Of a DNA stretch of 64,000 nucleotides, positions 30,341 to 42,164 are shown one piece after another. The DNA comes from Mastigias papua (lineage: Eukaryota; Cnidaria; Scyphozoa; Rhizostomeae; Mastigiidae), in contig OZ025276.1 in assembly GCA_964019165.1 (NCBI GenBank), forward strand, positions 2,169,840-2,233,839, given 5' to 3'. The notes beneath the pieces were generated by a model that worked only from the letters and a program-made list of their open reading frames with translations, was not told the DNA's origin and made no database searches. Both the position numbers and the translations under genes were made by a program. Position 1 is the stretch's first letter. Each line of letters begins with the position of its first letter.

Positions 30341-32855
30341 CAGACCTGCCAAGTTTGGTGGGTGCAAAACCTTGAGATTTCTTAAAAATTTCTTTACAAA
30401 CCTTGAGTTTTGTAGAAAAACCTTGAGAAAAGTCAAACAACTTTGTAATGATTTTATAAACACAAAAAGGTCTTAATACGGGTTCAATCACATCATAAAA
30501 AGTTAAAAGAACTAAAAAGAAACATGAAGTCCAAATGAAAAGTAGGCTATCTATTTTTGTTCTTCATTGTATTTGTTGGTTGCTTGTTTGGAACTTTCCA
30601 AGACTTCCTCTGTGGGTTTCCAGCTATAACAGGGCGTGGTGGACTTGGGATACATTGTTTTCATCACTAGGATACTCGACAATGTCCCTCCCAGTTTCAT
30701 CGATGACCTTTCTAACGATTTGTTTTTCTTCACAATGCTGAAAAGTCTTTCCAAGTCAGCATTACTGTGAGGGATGATCAAAATGATTTCAGCCTTTAAT
30801 TCTCAGAGATGTGTGGTGTTTCAAGTAAGTTTGGCAACGATTGTAGCTTTGGCAGACACTTGAAGCGCTTGGCATTTGAGCCCGGAATTTTCATATCTGC
30901 AATATTGCTCCACAAAACATCAATTCTAAAATGAAATGAAATTTCACCATCCATGTCTTTCTTCACTCCTTCAGAAACACGTGCCTCTTCCCAGGCTCTC
31001 TCTTCAAAATCATTATCATTTAATGTCTGGTAGTCTGTAAACTCTTCATATAAGTCATCAGCTGAAATAGCTGACATTACGTTAGGATACAAATCAAAAA
31101 AGTATTGAACTTGGGCCCATTTTGAGTTAATGCAATCTGGAACATTTACCCATACAGCATTGCAAATCAACGGATTATTCAACGGAAATTTTTTTTCATA
31201 TACTGAAGAGACAACTTGAAATAGTAATGCACAGCATCATGAAAGTCTTTATATTGTTGTTCAGATATATCACCTTCATCTAATAATTTCTTCAATGTTC
31301 TTTTTGTCAGTACTCCAAGATAGATATCTTCAGTTTCCATGAAATTTTCAGAGTCATTTAAATCTATTTCAGAAACATTAGTGATACACTTGACTTTGCT
31401 TGGGTGCATAATACGTTTAGCCAGCTTTTTCCCAAGGCTTTCCATAGCAGGTTTCAGAATATGAAGTGTGGGTTCCTCTCTCTGCAGACGTTGATTGAAA
31501 TGTGTAAAGAGTGGTAATGCAGAACTGAGGAAGAGCATGGCTGGTTCCAATAGATGATTTCTACATTTTTTATTCAGGCGTTGAAATCTTTCATCAGGGA
31601 AGTTCTCACTTAGGAAGTAAGATTTGAGGCTAGTGTATTTCAAAGTTGCTCTTGATATACATATTTCTAAAGATAACCACCTAACAGATAAATGCTTTAA
31701 AACGCCTTGGTATTCTTGATCACAAAACTCATAATATTCTTTAAGTTTACCCTTCATAGACATGGACAGCCTGCAATAAAAACATTTTGACTCTTTTCCA
31801 GAAATCTTGAAGCAATGGAATTGTTTTTCCCAATCATAGTATTTGTGTTGTCCACACTCAAGCGTACATACTTTCCCAAGGACTTTGATTGTTCTCAAAA
31901 ACTTCCTCAATAGCAGTAAATATACCTTCTGCAGTGGCACTGCCCACACCTGATGTTAAACACATGTCCAGAAAATGCGTTGTCACTGTTTTGGACCTAT
32001 TAATATCAAAAATCGTGACACAAATGGGATTCATCTTCTCTATACCTGTGTCATTTGAGCCATCTGTGCCCACTGAGTATGGATGGACTTTGCAATGTTC
32101 TACTATATAAGTCAGACAGTGTGGTGCAAGTGAGTTATTCAGAATAGCTGTGGTTTTTCTTCTACGTGCAGCATATTTTTTAGCTATCTTGCTATCTGGA
32201 CAAACTTCCTTGAACAGTAAAGAAAGATTATCAGCAGTTAATAAAGAAATGTTGTGTTGAACCAAAAAGTTTGTCAGCATGACCTCTGCATTTAATACGT
32301 GCTCATCGAATTTCGAATCGTTACTTTTCAAGAAGCCCTTCATTGAAGATTGGCTTTTTGAAGATTCAACATTAGCTTTATGCGAGTCCTTTTTACAATG
32401 GTCTGAAACATCCTTTACTCCTTGATGATCGCAAGACAACTTCTTACCACAAGGAGTGCAGTAAAATTTATAAGGATCACCTGAAACTGCTCAAACAGGG
32501 TATTGCTTCGGTCCACCTTTGACTACATTTGCTCTTGTAGACCTGTTGCTTTGTTGCCATGTTTTCTTACACTTATAACATGAGTCCCCTTTGTTTCCCG
32601 CTGCCACCTTAACAGTCCCTTCAATGAAAACGCTTCACGAGAGCACAGGGGCACAAACCGCAGATAAGAAGAAAAACAGTATCGCAGAACAGTTCTGTGA
32701 GCTAAATATGCAGATACACTAGCATTTGTTCGTTAAAGATGGCAAATTGGGAGAAACTTTTTGATCTTTTTGATTTATGACTTTACCATGAGACTTTCCT
32801 GACCAACCGTGAGATTGTGGGATTTCTTTACAAACCGTGGTACTTAGCAGGTCTG
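30341..32855 (-). mobile_element. hAT transposon, 2.5 kb, 6-bp duplication
   Basis: Left end CAGACCTGCCAAG at 30341 and right end CTTAGCAGGTCTG at 32855 are inverted matches with one difference; TTTCTTTACAAACC also recurs inverted near both ends. GGTTGG is found immediately outside both ends (30335-30340, 32856-32861). Six-base duplications are known for one hAT subgroup. Inside is a broken hAT transposase on the minus strand. It interrupts a Myb/SANT-like gene. Confidence 0.87.
30551..32620 (-). pseudogene. hAT transposase, BED-type N-terminus, frameshifted
   Basis: N-terminus near 32500 has a zinc-finger-like FYCTPCGKKLSCDHQG. Then AKKYAARRRKTTAILNNSLA, the first-Asp block YSVGTDGSNDTGIEK, and FLDMCLTSG. 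In another frame SVDNTNTMIGKNNS holds the second Asp; about 30 residues with the usual CxxH are missing after it. KLKEYYEFCDQEYQGVLKHL and VRWLSLEICISR follow, then a long helical domain, and, near 30780-30551, the dimerisation motif IIPHSNADLERLFSIVKKNK. Frame changes at about 31860 and 31180, plus a shift or stop near 30795, inactivate it. The right order and ends show it was once a full element. Confidence 0.88.
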
Positions 32856-33480
32856 GGTTGGATTATTTATAAGGTCAGGGCACCTGTTTTGATCAGCATC
32901 ATGAGTGCTTTCTATGGACAAATTTAGATCATCCCCACAGATTTCCTCTTCTTGGACACTACTCTCATTTTCAGTATCACTAAGTCCTAAGCATCTACTT
33001 TGGTCATTGATTTCTGATGAATGAACACCAGTAGAAAGAGGCTTTGTAGTGGGTGATCCTCCCCATATATCTTTCAAAGCATCATAATAGTCACAGACCA
33101 ACTTACCACTTCTACTTCTATTCCCAGCCATGACAGCTGTTGAAAAGCTCTCACGCAACAGTGTAACCTTCTCCTGGATCCTGTTATAGCCTATGCTGAT
33201 CTGTTTCTGTTCTTTTCTACAGTTTCTTTTATATTCCTTCATATCTTTGTTGGTCAGCTCCCCAGGTTTCTTTTCTGTTAAATCAACTGGTCCAAAGGGA
33301 AGTTCTTTATTTGTTACTTGGTTAAAGTGCTTTGCCATCCCTGTTCTTAGTGTTCTGTACTGAGCTGATTTGTTAGCATCAAAGTCGACATTACTATACT
33401 CACCTTGTAGGCAGCAAGATACTCCATGAGTGAGGTATGCATATCATCGGTCTTCCTGACTACTGTCCTTTTCCCTTCTA
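32856..33480 (-). pseudogene. Myb/SANT-like protein, N-terminal and central part
   Basis: From about 33470: VTRRIEGKRTVVRKTDDMHT, SLMEYLAAYK, then with a 1-base shift GEYSNVDFDANKSAQYRTLR and MAKHFNQVTNKELPFGPVDL, a basic helix, QEKVTLLRESFSTAVMAGNR, SRSGKLVCDYYDALKDIWGG and an acidic Ser-rich tail to NNP, where the hAT element entered. I know it as a DNA-binding Myb/SANT-like family multiplied in invertebrates and often thought to be transposon-associated; no precise name is offered. The shift falls at CTACAAGGTGAGT, which also reads as a splice donor, so an exon boundary is an alternative to a frameshift. Confidence 0.6.
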
Positions 33481-33544
33481 TTCTTCTCGTAACTTTTGGA
33501 GGCTCTTCTTTGAGCTCAGTTGAAATTACATGAATGCTGACATG

Positions 33545-33785
33545 TTTCTTTCAAGTATTTTGGATGTTGAGCATGCGCAGTTAGTTTGAATTTGCCACAG
33601 CTGGATGAGTAACTCGGTAGCCAAGATCCCAGCTAATCTGCTGAGTTCCCAGCTAATCTGCCGAGTTCCCAGCTAACTGAATTACTCACCTGTATCATAT
33701 AAACACAATCCTTAGAATGTTTCGATTTTCTATACCCTCATCAAAGTAAATTACTCAGCTCCATATAAACAGGCCCTTAATCCCC
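33545..33785. mobile_element. MITE-like remnant
   Basis: Contains the unit CCCAGCTAATCTGC(T/C)GAGTT twice in tandem (about 33629-33668), GAGTAACTCGG words, and ends CTCCATATAAACAGGCCCTTAA, the same end as the remnant at 15930-16045. Boundaries unresolved. Confidence 0.45.
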
Positions 33786-34465
33786 TAAGTGTGTCCACAT
33801 GCGACATTGAACTTGTTGGGACCTGAGGCAATTTGGCTACCAACACAGCGGATTAATTGGCAGACACTGGAAAGAAAGACATTTCAAAATTGCTGCACAG
33901 AAGTATGAGATCCTGTTCATTATCTTTTCTCTGGTCAATATATAGCTTGACTTGCATTGTAGAAATTAACAAATTAACTACTGCAACTCTTCAACTGTAG
34001 CCTAGTGTTAAGAGGCATATAAACACTTTGATGAGCCCCCTACCCTTGGCTGCATACATGCAGCTTAGTTGTTAGTGACTTCACGTGTATCTTGCATTTG
34101 TATGATGGAATTATTGTTTGAAAATAGACAGTTTTACCATTGAGCTTGTACCAGTTGAAGTGAGCTGAGAAGGCAAAGCAAGGGTAAGAAACCGAAATAT
34201 GGAACAGGACACCAGGAAAACATTTTATGGAACCTGCTCACAGAAGTACACTTATAAGCAAGCTCATTGTCCAATTATGATAGCGCAATAGATGATAGCA
34301 CAATACAGGAACAGACGTCTAATCATCCAAAAGGAAACTGTGTGCTCTGTAAGGCAGTATTGTAAGTGCAGACTGTCAGTTACGTTGAGCCACTGTTCAA
34401 TACTCTCCTGTTCTATTATTTGTCTGTTCTTTTTCAGCTTCTGCTGAAGAAAGTGAGAAAGCAAA
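33786..34465. other. no recognisable gene
   Basis: AT-rich, no coding or repeat signal supported. Confidence 0.35.
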
Positions 34466-36706
34466 TGTATGGCGCGGCATAAGGGTAAAAAATGGGGCGT
34501 CATAATGGTAGGTCATCGTAGCTCTACAGCCCCGCTTTCCGGAAAGCATTGTCGAGCAGTATTACGACCATGCTTTCTGGAAAGCATCATCGTAAAGTAT
34601 GACTATGAAGTCCAGAAAGCATCGTCGCACAAACTCTCACGCTACAATGTGGGAAAGCGTCGTCGCATCCTCATTTTATTTTACGCTACACTTAGGGAAA
34701 GCGTCGTCGTAACCGTGTTTTCAGTTTTTGCTATGATTAGGGAAAGCGTGGTCATATCCTCATTTACATTCTGTGCTGCAATGTGGATTGTGCCAATTGT
34801 ACGGCCCCGCTTTCTGGAAAGCATCGTCGAGCAGTATTACGACCATGCTTTCCGGAAAGCATCATTGTAAAGTGCGATCATGAAGTCCAGAAAGCATCAT
34901 CGTAGAACCGTTCACGCTACGATTAGGGAAAGCGTCATCGTAACCTCGTTTTCATTTTACGCTACGATTAGGGAAAGCGTCGTCACAAACTTGTTTTCAT
35001 TTTACGCTACGATTTGGGAAATCGCCGTTGTAACCTTGGTTTCATTTTACGCTACGAAGTGGGAAAGCAGCGTCGTACTTGTTTTCATGTTAAAACGGGA
35101 GAAAGTCACATCGCATGGAACAGAGAGAGCAGCAGAGATAAAAGTCAGTATACAAGTGTTATTGCTCACATTGCTTTCTACAAGAGTGTTTGAAAAGTAA
35201 CTAGTGGTAGACTGTTTGTCTTTTTCATATGTCTCAAAACGGCAAAGCTCCCCAAAGCTTCGATTCAACAGCTTAAGCGGCTGCGAAATAAAAGTCGTAA
35301 GCAAATATCATTGGGAGTACTTTCAAATCAAGGGCTTACTTGGGAAAACCTTTTTTAAGCTCTCATCATCTGGAATAATCTATCTTATTCAACTATGGGG
35401 TGATTACAGGGTATAAACGAGAGAGCTATTATAGCAGCAGATGAGCTTTCCTATAAACTTTACTTTCAGCAGCTTTCAGTGACTTCCTTTTGTTTCATCA
35501 AAAGTGCTTTGTGTCATTATTTAACGTGCAGAGAACATGGAAGCAGAGAACGGAAATGAACAGCAGGAAATAAAGGTAATAGGAAAGTGTGACGTAGTGG
35601 TCCTTTGTTCGTGTTTGATTGGCGGTGTGAATGGACGGATGAGAAGGAAACCCTGTCGAGATAGAAAATGTCCTAACGCTATGATGTTTACAGTCACAAG
35701 CCGATGAAAAGCAGTTGATCCGCAGATGGAAAATGACCTAAGCTACAATGTGTATGTTCACAGAAACTATTTCAACAATTTTTCCATTTTGAAAACGACT
35801 TTTCCAACAACTTTTCCATTTTGATCGTTCAGCTACGACATCCTTCGTTCTAAAACCTTTTTCCAGTAATGAACAAAGTATGTACTGACATGTGTGGAAT
35901 AAATTCCAACAAAGAGCTTGCAATCATAAGTACCATAATATGTTTAGCTAGGCTATTACATTTCCAATACTCGAGCTGTCCAGCAGTCGAGTTATGTGAT
36001 ATCACTTATATACCGAAAATGTGTTGAACCCAGGTTGACTTCAACCCAGGTTGCAAGTTGTAATGTAAACAGGGCTTATCTCTGTTGCCTGCTCTGTTCC
36101 ATGTGATGCGACTTTCTCCCATGGTAACATGACAACGAGTACGACGCCGCTTTCCCAAATCGTAGCGTAAAATGAAAACGAGGTGACGGCGGCGATGTCC
36201 CAAAGTGTAGCGTAAAATGAAAACGAGGTTACGATGACGCTTTCCCTAATCGTAGCGTGAACGTTTCTATGACGATCCTTTCCAGGATTCATGGTCGCAC
36301 TTTATGACGATGCTTTCCGGAAAGCATGGTCGTAATACTGCTCGACGATGCTTTCCGGAAAGCGGGGCCGTACGATTGACACAATCCACATTGCAGCACA
36401 AAATGTAAACGGGGATATGACCATGCTTTCCCTAATCGTAGCAAAAACTGAAAATGAGGTTACGACGACGCTTTCCCTAAGTGTAGCGTAGAATAAAATG
36501 AGGATGCGACGACGCTTTCCCACATTGTAGCGTGAGAGTTTGTGCGACGATGCTTTCCGGACTTCATGGTCGTACTTTACGACCATGCTTTCCAGAAAGC
36601 ATGGTCGTAATAATGCTCAATGATGCTTTACGGAAAGCGGGGCCGTAGAGCTACGAAGACCTACCATGACGACGGCCCATTTTTGACCCTTATGCCGCAC
36701 CATACA
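34466..36706. mobile_element. 2.2-kb foldback element with modular inverted arms
   Basis: TGTATGGCGCGGCATAAGGGT at 34466 is matched inverted at 36706 (ACCCTTATGCCGCACCATACA read on the plus strand). Inverted similarity runs about 676 bp on the left (34466-35141) and 630 bp on the right (36077-36706). Each arm is built of repeated modules: TTTCATTTTACGCTACGATT and TAGGGAAAGCGTCGTCGTAAC, interleaved with GACCATGCTTTCCGGAAAGC palindromes. The 935-bp centre has no transposase. Flanking duplication is not clear. Long modular inverted arms fit a Foldback-type element, but the superfamily is unknown. Confidence 0.85.
35142..36076. other. unique centre of the foldback element
   Basis: No recognisable coding sequence. 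The right edge (about 36020-36078) has AACCCAGGTT words and GTAAACAGGGCTTA, like the MITE remnant at 15690-15845, suggesting a small MITE captured inside. Confidence 0.45.
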
Positions 36707-36829
36707 AATGCCCCATCCAGTCTTTTGCAAAGCTAGGGTATGCGTTCCTCATCACATGAGATTTGTACACAAATGGTAGGATGAGTATGTAAAGTATGTG
36801 AAAGCACAGTGCAGGCTTAGGAAGGAGCA

Positions 36830-37600
36830 CACTAATGTGAAGCATAGGAAACCTGAGTGTAAGCCAGATTACCACAAAACAAAGGCTTTTCTATTGATGG
36901 GTGCAAAGCTGTGACAAGGGTGATGTCTAGACATTTAAAGAGGAGTCTCAAGATAGGTCCTAGTGACCCACAAAATAAAATCCTGCTCAAGCCCGCAAGT
37001 ACAATTGACCACCCAAGGAGGAAGCAGGTACTGCAGAGAAGTGTCATTAGCAAACGATCACTTGTTCCATTGCTTCTACAAAAGGATGATTTGAGTTGAG
37101 GCTCCACTGATTCAACCTTTCAAGAAGACACCAGTGATTGCAACAGTGGTAGCGAACGGTTAGAAAGGCATAAATAACGTATTGATGATGAGAGCTCACA
37201 ATTGTTATATTTGTCAGATGCATCAAGAGAGTGGGTTTCCACAAGTTCTGATGATAAATCAAAACAAAAATAAAGCTATAGCAAAGGACTTGCTGAAAGG
37301 TTTTTATCAGTTTCTTACATGTGCTAAGTCAAGACACAAGGATGAATGGTCAGCCAAGCAGTCTCAATCCAGAATTATGAAGATTCTGAGAGTTGTTGAT
37401 CAAGATATGGACGTTCAAATTCTTGTTAATCGACATCTACTTAGGGAAATCATTCTTTAGCGACATTGCAGAAATCAAAATTATGAACCAAAAATAATTC
37501 AAACATATTTGAAAACTTTGGGACACTTTTATGACTTCGTTATTTTGGAAGTTTGCTTATTTCCTGCACACTGGAATATGTCATGATCCTCTGAGCAGAC
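36830..37600 (+). pseudogene. Crypton-like tyrosine-recombinase relic, copy A (N-terminal half)
   Basis: Begins with a zinc-finger-like DGCKAVTRVMSRHLKRSLK (near 36900), an acidic Ser-rich stretch (about 37100-37260), then KDLLKGFYQFLTCAKSRHKD, RIMKILRVVDQDMDVQIL, a TAG at about 37458 and EPKIIQTYLKTLGHFYDFVI. The second part is clearly homologous to 57459-57830 (MKILEVIDDEFNPQTLMNRK and so on). In copy B that helical core precedes a recombinase-like Arg box. The catalytic half is missing here after about 37560. Confidence 0.5.
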
Positions 37601-38610
37601 CACAACTCCAGAAAACTCCCTATTCTTTATAATTAAAGGAAAATGGTATAAGACAAGACACCTTGAGGTTACTCTTTGACATTTTTAGGTCCACAGACAA
37701 CAATCAACATACTTCCATAATATAAATAAAGGCAATAAATTTGCTATGATGACGTTCTTGACTACTGCAAATGAGAGTCTCACATAGACACATCCAATGT
37801 TCAGTGAATTCGAAGGTGAGATTGGAGACAATAAATTGTTCTCTAAATGTCTTGACACAATTCGTTTACTAGCTACCATGATAATAGGTCTGTTAAGCAA
37901 AGTCTTCTTTGAGCGAGCGAGTGTGAGTAAAACCCAATATATATCTTTTCATTATCATTTCAAAAGCTAAGTGTCTGTTCCATGTGAAGCTCTGATATAC
38001 TTAGCAATTGTTCAAAATGGATGTGCAGCCTGACTATATGATATAATGCGTCAAGCTTGGGTCTAGGACCAGTTTGGACACTCAAGGGGCTACCCTGGTT
38101 TTTGAGGCTACTGGGAAGTGCATACAGAGAAAAAATCATTCTGTTCCTCTTCTGCCTTCTGAATATACTGGAAAAACTTCTCAAAGTAACAACCCACCTT
38201 TGAAATCTAAGAAAATACTGGTGAAACTACACCTAACACCAGGAAGCAACAAAAATTGAATGGTTGATAATTTTATAAAACAAACCAGAACAAGGATTTT
38301 CAAGAAGCAAGGTCTCACACATCAAGAAACTGTTCCACTGAGATTTGCTATTCAACCTTCACTGACTAATATAACAGTAAAAATTTTGAGACACACTGGA
38401 CCATTCACATGAACCAACGAAATTGGACATGTGTATAAATCAGCAAAGTCCACATCGATAGCAAAACGTAGTCTCTTCTTTGCACTATAAAGAAACCCAA
38501 TCATGAATATACCGTTCCAGGAAACTCTTCTGGTCATAAAATTCAGTGGAGGTGGTTTGAAGTAGTGTGGCTTTCATAGTCTGCCATGCTGGATGGAACA
38601 TTCAGTTGTA
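37601..38610. other. no recognisable gene
   Basis: Unassigned; the 3' end may hold the start of the hAT relic that follows. Confidence 0.3.
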
Positions 38611-38619
38611 GCTGTGTGT

Positions 38620-39760
38620 TTTGGTAGGGAAAGCATTTACAATGCCTCTAAAGTGTCTTATCTGGTCAAGGAGCCCTGGAAAGGCTGGTTCTGAAATCCC
38701 CCAATCATGCTGTGAAATCCGCCATTCACAGCACCGCCATATTGCGATATATACAGGTTTTGCTTGTATGGAAAATAGGGTACTTTCCTTGAAGACACAA
38801 TGTGACAGTCCTATATAAAAACAAGTGAAATGTAACAGAAAGACGCTTGACCCAATAGTGCAAGCAGGTATTCTTTGTGGCAGACAAAACATCCCTTTGG
38901 AAGGACATCACAATGATTCTTCTTTTTACAGTGATCCTAACAACAACTCGAGGAATCTTCAAGTGATTTTAACCTATCTGGCTATGTGTGGTAGATTAGA
39001 TTGTTTGAATATCACATCAGAAATGCTAACAAATCAGCAACTTGTCGGTCAAAAATGATACAGAATGAAATTATCAGGATTTGCAAAAGATTGGTAATCA
39101 AATCTATAGTTTGAAAAGTGAAGAATGCGAACTCTTTTCTGTTCTAGCTGATAAAGCTGCTGATGTCAGCAAAGTGCAGCAAACTGCAATGGTAAGTAGA
39201 TTTGTTGATCAGTTTAGTGAAATCCAAGAACCTATCCTAGTTTTTTCCCTGCAGTGAAGGGATAACTGGAAGAGCCATAGGAAAGCAGATTGTTGGTGCT
39301 GTTAGTAATGTAGGCCTTGATGTGAGGCTATGCTGTGGCCAGGCTTATGACAGTACTGGAAATATGGCGGGAACATTGAATGGTGCATCTGCCATAGTAA
39401 GAAATTAATGTCCTAAGGCTTTGTATGTACATTGCAAGTCACATCTATTAAATGTGTGTGTTGCATCCATGTGCAATTTGGAATTAGTTCGTAATATGAT
39501 GGATCAAGTGCAGTCTACATCCACTTTCTTTGTCTTGCTGCAGCAACAGATTGAGAAGAATCTTCCATCTGCACAGCATATTCATCTTCTTGATGTTTGC
39601 AGAACGTGATGGGTATGTAGACTTGATGTGTTAGATGTTTTTGTGGAGGTCTTTACTGCCAGTGCTGTTTCCATTCAAATTATGAAGTGCAATGCAGATA
39701 ATAAATGGAGTCAGGCTGCAGTAAAGGAAGCACACTCCCTCTATTTGGGTACCATGTAAT
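38620..39760 (+). pseudogene. hAT transposase, DUF4371/ZMYM6-like type
   Basis: Conserved blocks in order: RKTLDPIVQAGILCGRQNIP, LEGHHNDSSFY, ILTYLAMCG, then in shifted frames ECELFSVLADKAADVSKVQQ (first Asp), SRFVDQFSEIQEPIL, GLDVRLCCGQAYDSTGNMAG (second Asp), ALYVHCKSHLLNVCVA (His pair) and MDQVQSTSTFFVLLQQ. This is the DUF4371-containing hAT family, distinct from the hAT at 30.3-32.9 kb. At least five stops or shifts (about 38818, 39056, 39130, 39255, 39406). The C-terminal dimerisation domain is missing; a BEL/Pao scrap begins directly after it. Confidence 0.8.
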
Positions 39761-39781
39761 GTCCTTAGAGTTTATATCATC

Positions 39782-40003
39782 CACACATAGAATCTCACAG
39801 TGTCTTTACCATTCATTGGAATTTCCACATGTAGAAGAGCTCTCTTAATGTCTCCCACAACAGCTATTCTATTCTCTCTAAAACTTGATAATACATAATA
39901 GAAATGAGGAGTTAGAGCTGAACCTACATGGAGGCAGTCATATAATGATACACCTTCCCCTTCCTTCGCTGAAGCATCATAGATGACCTGTAATTTGGTA
40001 TTT
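39782..40003 (-). pseudogene. BEL/Pao reverse transcriptase scrap
   Basis: Open reading from about 40003 downward: KLQVIYDASAKEGEGVSLYD, CLHVGSALTPHFYYVLSSFR, NRIAVVGDIKRALLHVEIP and DTVRFYVW. The phrase YDASAKEG...SLNDCL and DI.KAFL are signatures of BEL/Pao-type reverse transcriptases. It covers only about 75 codons, between a hAT relic and a Crypton-like relic. The reading is open without a stop. Confidence 0.75.
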
Positions 40004-40182
40004 TTTGCATTCCTTCTTATAACGAGGATATACAGTAATTCAAAATTTATCCCTGATATTTTCTGATATCTAGCAGTATATGTTCAATTGTAGCTGCTAC
40101 ATTTTTAAATGATTTCAAGTGATCAAAATTCATCGCATATGCCTCATCAGATCTATAACAAGTAATTGCTAGGTTTTATCTA

Positions 40183-41843
40183 ATTTTTAGTGAAGGCGCA
40201 CAAGAATGGGAGAAAACGGCATTCTTGCAGATATTGCCAAAAGAAAGTACTTAAGATACCTCGTCACTTAGAAGATTGCCATTCGGAGATAAGTGACGTT
40301 GCACGTGCCCTCACTTATCCACAGATATCAAAAGAAAGAAGAACTGCATTCACCACGATTCACTGGGAGGGTGACTATAAGCCATGAGTTGAGAGCTTGA
40401 CGTGCAAGGACAGGGCTCTTGCAGTATGTAAAGGTAAAGCGGGAAGCGAATTATCACCTTGCCCGACTTGCTATGGATTTTTTAGCACAAAGGTTTTATA
40501 CAGGCACATGAAGTTCTGCACTGCCACTATTATAGGTGAAGGAAATAGTAAGGAAATAAACTATGACATTTTTAAAGTCAACTAGAAGCCTTCTAGCCAC
40601 CGCTATCATAGATGATAGGAAGCATCAGCTTATCATGAATGATGTTATTTCGAAGATGAATCAAGACATTTACACGCTAATGATTAAAACAGATAAGCTT
40701 TTACTAAAGTATGGCAATTTGAAGTATGAAAAAGATGGCCCTAACAGGAGGAGCGAAATATCGTACAAGCTCAAGTCCCTTGCAAAACTTCTAGAAGAGG
40801 AGAGCAAAAAACAGCAGTGCATTTGATCTTATCGACCCAAAAAACTGGGATACATTGGTCATAGCAGCAAAAACATTAACTAGGTACAACAGCCACAAAG
40901 TTGGTACCCCAAGCCTTTTCTTGACGTTAGGCTACTCTCTTCAACAAATGGCTAGGGCTGGCAGAGTGATCAGGCTGAAACAGAGGATGAAGGTCATCTG
41001 AAGAAGAGTAAAAATTTCCTCGATCTGTATGAGTCGGAATGGACAGTGTACTCTACACAAATATATACAAATTTTGAGGACAAAAGAAGTAAAGCACCGT
41101 AAGAAATGCCACTTGCCAATGATATAAAGTGTTTGAGAGTCAAGAAGAGATGGCACACGTTATTAGAAAGGGTGATTTGTCGAAGGCAGACTGGAGATGG
41201 CTGGCAGAGCTAACACTGCCACATAATCATGTTTAACGCAAAAAGAGGTGGTGAACCTCCAGCATTAACAGTGGAGGAATGGCAAGATGCTGAAAATGAT
41301 AAATGGAAGAAAGGCCATTTGCTGTCTTTGTTAGAGGATTCAGAGAAACACCTTGCCGATAGACTGAAAGTTTTATACATTTCAGGAAAACGGCATAGGA
41401 AAGTCCTCTTTACTGAGGAGACGATTGCCACTGTTTGTCTTCTGATTACAACATGTAATAAAGTTGGACTTGGAAAACAAAATAAGTTCATGTTTGTAAG
41501 GCAATATGATTCGACCAATCACATACATGGGTGGCAAGCTGTGAGGTCTGAGGTCTGTAGCAATGAAGTCTAGGATTAGAACACCAGAGCTCATCACCTC
41601 TCAACTAGAATAAGGAAAGAGCTTGCTACAACTCTGCAGTTGTTAGATATGACTGAGGTGGAGCTCACCTGGGTTACCAACCATCTTGGCCTCACCATTA
41701 ATGTCCATAGACAGTGGTATTGCCAAGAAGAATCTACACTTGAACGTATGAAAGTGGCAAAGGTGCTCACTGCAAAGGATGATAGGGTGGACTTTAAGAA
41801 CAAGAAAGTTGATGACCTTGATGAGCGTATTGAAGGTAAGTAA
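40183..41843 (+). pseudogene. zinc-finger tyrosine-recombinase-like protein, Crypton-like, copy C
   Basis: Preceded by an acceptor-like CTAATTTTTAG. It has Cys2His2-like fingers (CRYCQKKVLKIPRHLEDCH and CPTCYGFFSTKVLYRHMKFC), IMNDVISKMNQDIYTLMIKT, DKLLLKYGNLKYEK, a helical SAM-like domain, then RGGEPPALTVEEW (position of the first catalytic Arg), SGKRHRKVLFTEE (Lys hairpin), RIRKELATTLQLLD (second Arg box) and HLGLTINVHRQWY, which aligns with GH-x4-H-xx-Y of tyrosine recombinases, with Gly-Leu in place of Gly-His. At least six stops or shifts. The family is widely multiplied in invertebrates; the recombinase reading is my inference from the spacing of R, K, H/R and Y. Confidence 0.55.
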
Positions 41844-42150
41844 ACTAACTTATAATATAAAGCTCAAATAAATGGTAGTCAAAAGAACAAGTACTACACC
41901 ACAGTATACTGAGCAGATAAAAAGTGACTATCAAAAACGAAGTTAAATGATGCTCATTACGCTTTATAAGTGAATCACGTTTGTATTTGGACAACCTGAA
42001 GCCGTTACATTAATAGTAATGATAAAATCCTATGAAATAGGTAGAAGTTTTAAGTAGCAAATGATATTATGTCAAAAAAGCCACATATTTGCTCCGGTTC
42101 TATTGTGTTTTGAATAGCAAGCAACATAAAGTGTCAGTACAACAGAATTT
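41844..42150. other. no recognisable gene
   Basis: AT-rich spacer between the Crypton-like relic and the gypsy relic. Confidence 0.3.
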
Positions 42151-42164
42151 TATTGAATGGTGGA

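Noticed and set aside
33395..33420. Firm call of an intron donor at CTACAAGGTGAGT in the Myb/SANT-like gene
   Set aside because: Coding similarity appears to run straight through with a one-base shift, so frameshift is at least as likely.
34466..36706. Open frames with repeated FYATIRESVV-type peptides as a repeat protein
   Set aside because: The period comes from DNA modules of the inverted arms, which are open in several frames on both strands.
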